The notes below the pieces were generated by a model. It was not told where the DNA came from. It searched no databases and saw only the letters and a program-made list of their open reading frames with translations. Below, one piece after another: positions 6,160 to 7,441 of a stretch of DNA of 7,441 bases. Position 1 is the stretch's first letter, and each line of letters begins with the position of its first letter. The position numbers and the translations under genes are program-made. Source of the stretch: Gammaproteobacteria bacterium (GTDB taxonomy: Bacteria > Pseudomonadota > Gammaproteobacteria > SZUA-152); contig JAUWVK010000075.1 of the NCBI GenBank assembly GCA_030617485.1, positions 1-7,441 on the forward strand. The letters run 5' to 3'.

Positions 6160-7441
6160 TTAAAAAGGAATCTGTTCTTCTGGAACTTTGCGTTTTTGTT
6201 CTGGTAATAACGCACAGAATGCATTTTCATCCTCAGCACCACCCTCTGCCATCCATTCATAAATAGCCTCCAGCGCTATATCTTCCGTTGAAAAAATATT
6301 CTGTGCGCCAATGGTAGAATACAGACCAGTTTTATTAATGACTTTTAGTACTTGTCTCTTCAGACCACTGAATACCAGAGTAATGCCATTGCTGCCCAGG
6401 CGCTCTACCAACAAGTGTAAAACTTGTTCTCCGGAGGCATCCAATTCATTAATACCATCTGCTACTACCAGTACATAACGCGTTTTGGGGCGGTCAGCCA
6501 ATGCTCCAAGAATGGCGTCTTCGAAATAGGCCACGTTGGCAAAATACAGCGAGCCGTCATAACGAATAACAATTATGTGTTCATCGGTGGGTAAATCAGG
6601 ATGCACAGAGATGTCTCGCAGAGTATTGTCTGCGGCGTAACGACCCAACACCGCAACTCGTGGGCTCATGGTCCGGTAAAGATACAAACCCAGCGCCAGA
6701 CCAGCACCGATCATGATGCCGTTGTCCAGATGGGGTGCAAAACCCAGCGTGGCAACAAAAGTAATGATTGATGCTGCACCATCATGTTTATGTGCCTGCC
6801 AGGCATGTTTCATGGCTTTGAAATTAATGAGTCCGGTTACGGCCATCATGATGACAGCGGCCAGTACTGCTTGCGGTAGATGGTAAAGAAGAGGTGTCAG
6901 GAATAACAAAGCTATCAGCACGACTGCACCGGTAAAGACAGCCGACATGCCAGTCTTTCCACCCGCATTAAGATTAACGGCGGAGCGTGAAAAGGATCCA
7001 CTTACTGGGTAAGACTGACTAAAACTACCAACAATATTGGCAAGGCCCTGTCCAATCAATTCTTTATTGGGATCAATGCGATCTTTGGTTTTGGCGGCCA
7101 TGGCTTTGGCAATGGATATTGCCTCCATAAAACCCACCATTGAAATCACAATGGCGCTGGTGAAGAGACTGCCTGCCATTGATAAATCCATCTCAGGTAA
7201 TTGCATGGAGGGTAAACCGGAAGGAATAGTACCAACCACTTTGCCGCCCATCGATTCAAACCCAATTAACCAACTAAGCAGGGTCGTGCTGACAACTGCT
7301 ACTAAAACGCCTGGAATCTTTGGTATATATTTTTTAATGCCCCACATGATGACAAAAGCGGAAACGCCCATGACCAGGGTTAAAATATGTGTGTCACCAA
7401 TGTGTTGAAATACCACCAGGATGTCGCTGATAAAACTTTCA
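6160..7441 (-). CDS. SulP family inorganic anion transporter with STAS domain, 5'-truncated by window edge
   Basis: The frame is open to the right edge (first visible residues ESFISDIL), so the GTG at 7416 is not the true start; 426 residues are visible and the first membrane segments, perhaps 100-150 residues, are missing. SulP proteins move sulfate, bicarbonate or other anions, often with H+ or Na+, across the inner membrane. Family signatures, numbered from the edge: GFMEAISIAKAMA (about 103-115), YPVSGSFSRSAVN (144-156), AGGKTGMSAVFTG (159-171) and LPQAVLAAVIMMA (188-200). Several hydrophobic segments fill the first 255 residues. A cytoplasmic STAS domain follows at about 285-395, with the conserved DASG serine at 336 in GINELDASGEQVL. 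The tail is charged. It is convergent with trmB and has no transport partner in view. The family is certain, but the transported ion cannot be told from this sequence. Confidence 0.95.
   Translation of the reverse strand, partial: ESFISDILVVFQHIGDTHILTLVMGVSAFVIMWGIKKYIPKIPGVLVAVVSTTLLSWLIGFESMGGKVVGTIPSGLPSMQLPEMDLSMAGSLFTSAIVISMVGFMEAISIAKAMAAKTKDRIDPNKELIGQGLANIVGSFSQSYPVSGSFSRSAVNLNAGGKTGMSAVFTGAVVLIALLFLTPLLYHLPQAVLAAVIMMAVTGLINFKAMKHAWQAHKHDGAASIITFVATLGFAPHLDNGIMIGAGLALGLYLYRTMSPRVAVLGRYAADNTLRDISVHPDLPTDEHIIVIRYDGSLYFANVAYFEDAILGALADRPKTRYVLVVADGINELDASGEQVLHLLVERLGSNGITLVFSGLKRQVLKVINKTGLYSTIGAQNIFSTEDIALEAIYEWMAEGGAEDENAFCALLPEQKRKVPEEQIPF

Noticed and set aside
7037..7408. Open frame of 123 codons on the plus strand opposite the SulP gene
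   Set aside because: It is the complement of conserved SulP sequence and shows no family motif of its own.
1..7441. A novel defence, mobile or biosynthetic system spanning the window
   Set aside because: Five of the six annotated protein families outside the DUF11 gene are well known, there are no integrase, transposase, toxin-antitoxin or repeat signatures, and the genes do not form a shared pathway beyond thiS-thiG.

Overview
The window looks like an ordinary stretch of gammaproteobacterial chromosome. This rests on recognisable ThiG and TrmB proteins of gammaproteobacterial type, on the thiS-thiG-trmB gene order known from Pseudomonas and relatives, and on moderate GC content. Genus cannot be fixed from sequence reading alone; a marine or environmental gammaproteobacterium is a reasonable guess. 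No tRNA, rRNA, CRISPR array, insertion sequence or phage gene was seen. No stretch over 300 bases lacks a gene.

Layout. (1) Bases 1-1467, plus strand: the C-terminal 488 residues of a hydantoinase/oxoprolinase A-type protein (HyuA family) whose start lies before the window. (2) 1597-3105, plus strand: a probable exported protein starting at TTG, with a signal peptide, a CBM9-like N-terminal domain and two DUF11 repeats. It has a plausible sigma-70 promoter of its own. (3) 3265-4293, plus strand: a diguanylate cyclase with a divergent N-terminal (GAF-like) region and a complete GGEEF active site and RxxD inhibitory site. (4) 4322-6147, plus strand: thiS, thiG and trmB, closely spaced. ThiS carries sulfur as a C-terminal thiocarboxylate and ThiG uses it to build the thiazole of thiamine; TrmB makes m7G46 in tRNA. 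(5) 6160-7441, minus strand: the C-terminal 426 residues of a SulP anion transporter with a cytoplasmic STAS domain, convergent with trmB and running off the right edge.

How the genes work together. Only thiS and thiG form a clear functional pair. trmB is probably co-transcribed with them without sharing a pathway. The diguanylate cyclase ends 28 bases before thiS and could share its transcript. The HyuA-like enzyme, the DUF11 protein and the SulP transporter look like independent units. I see no convincing undescribed multi-gene system. The least understood gene is the secreted CBM9-like/DUF11 protein, and the most interesting small signal is a perfect palindrome containing TATAAT between thiS and thiG.
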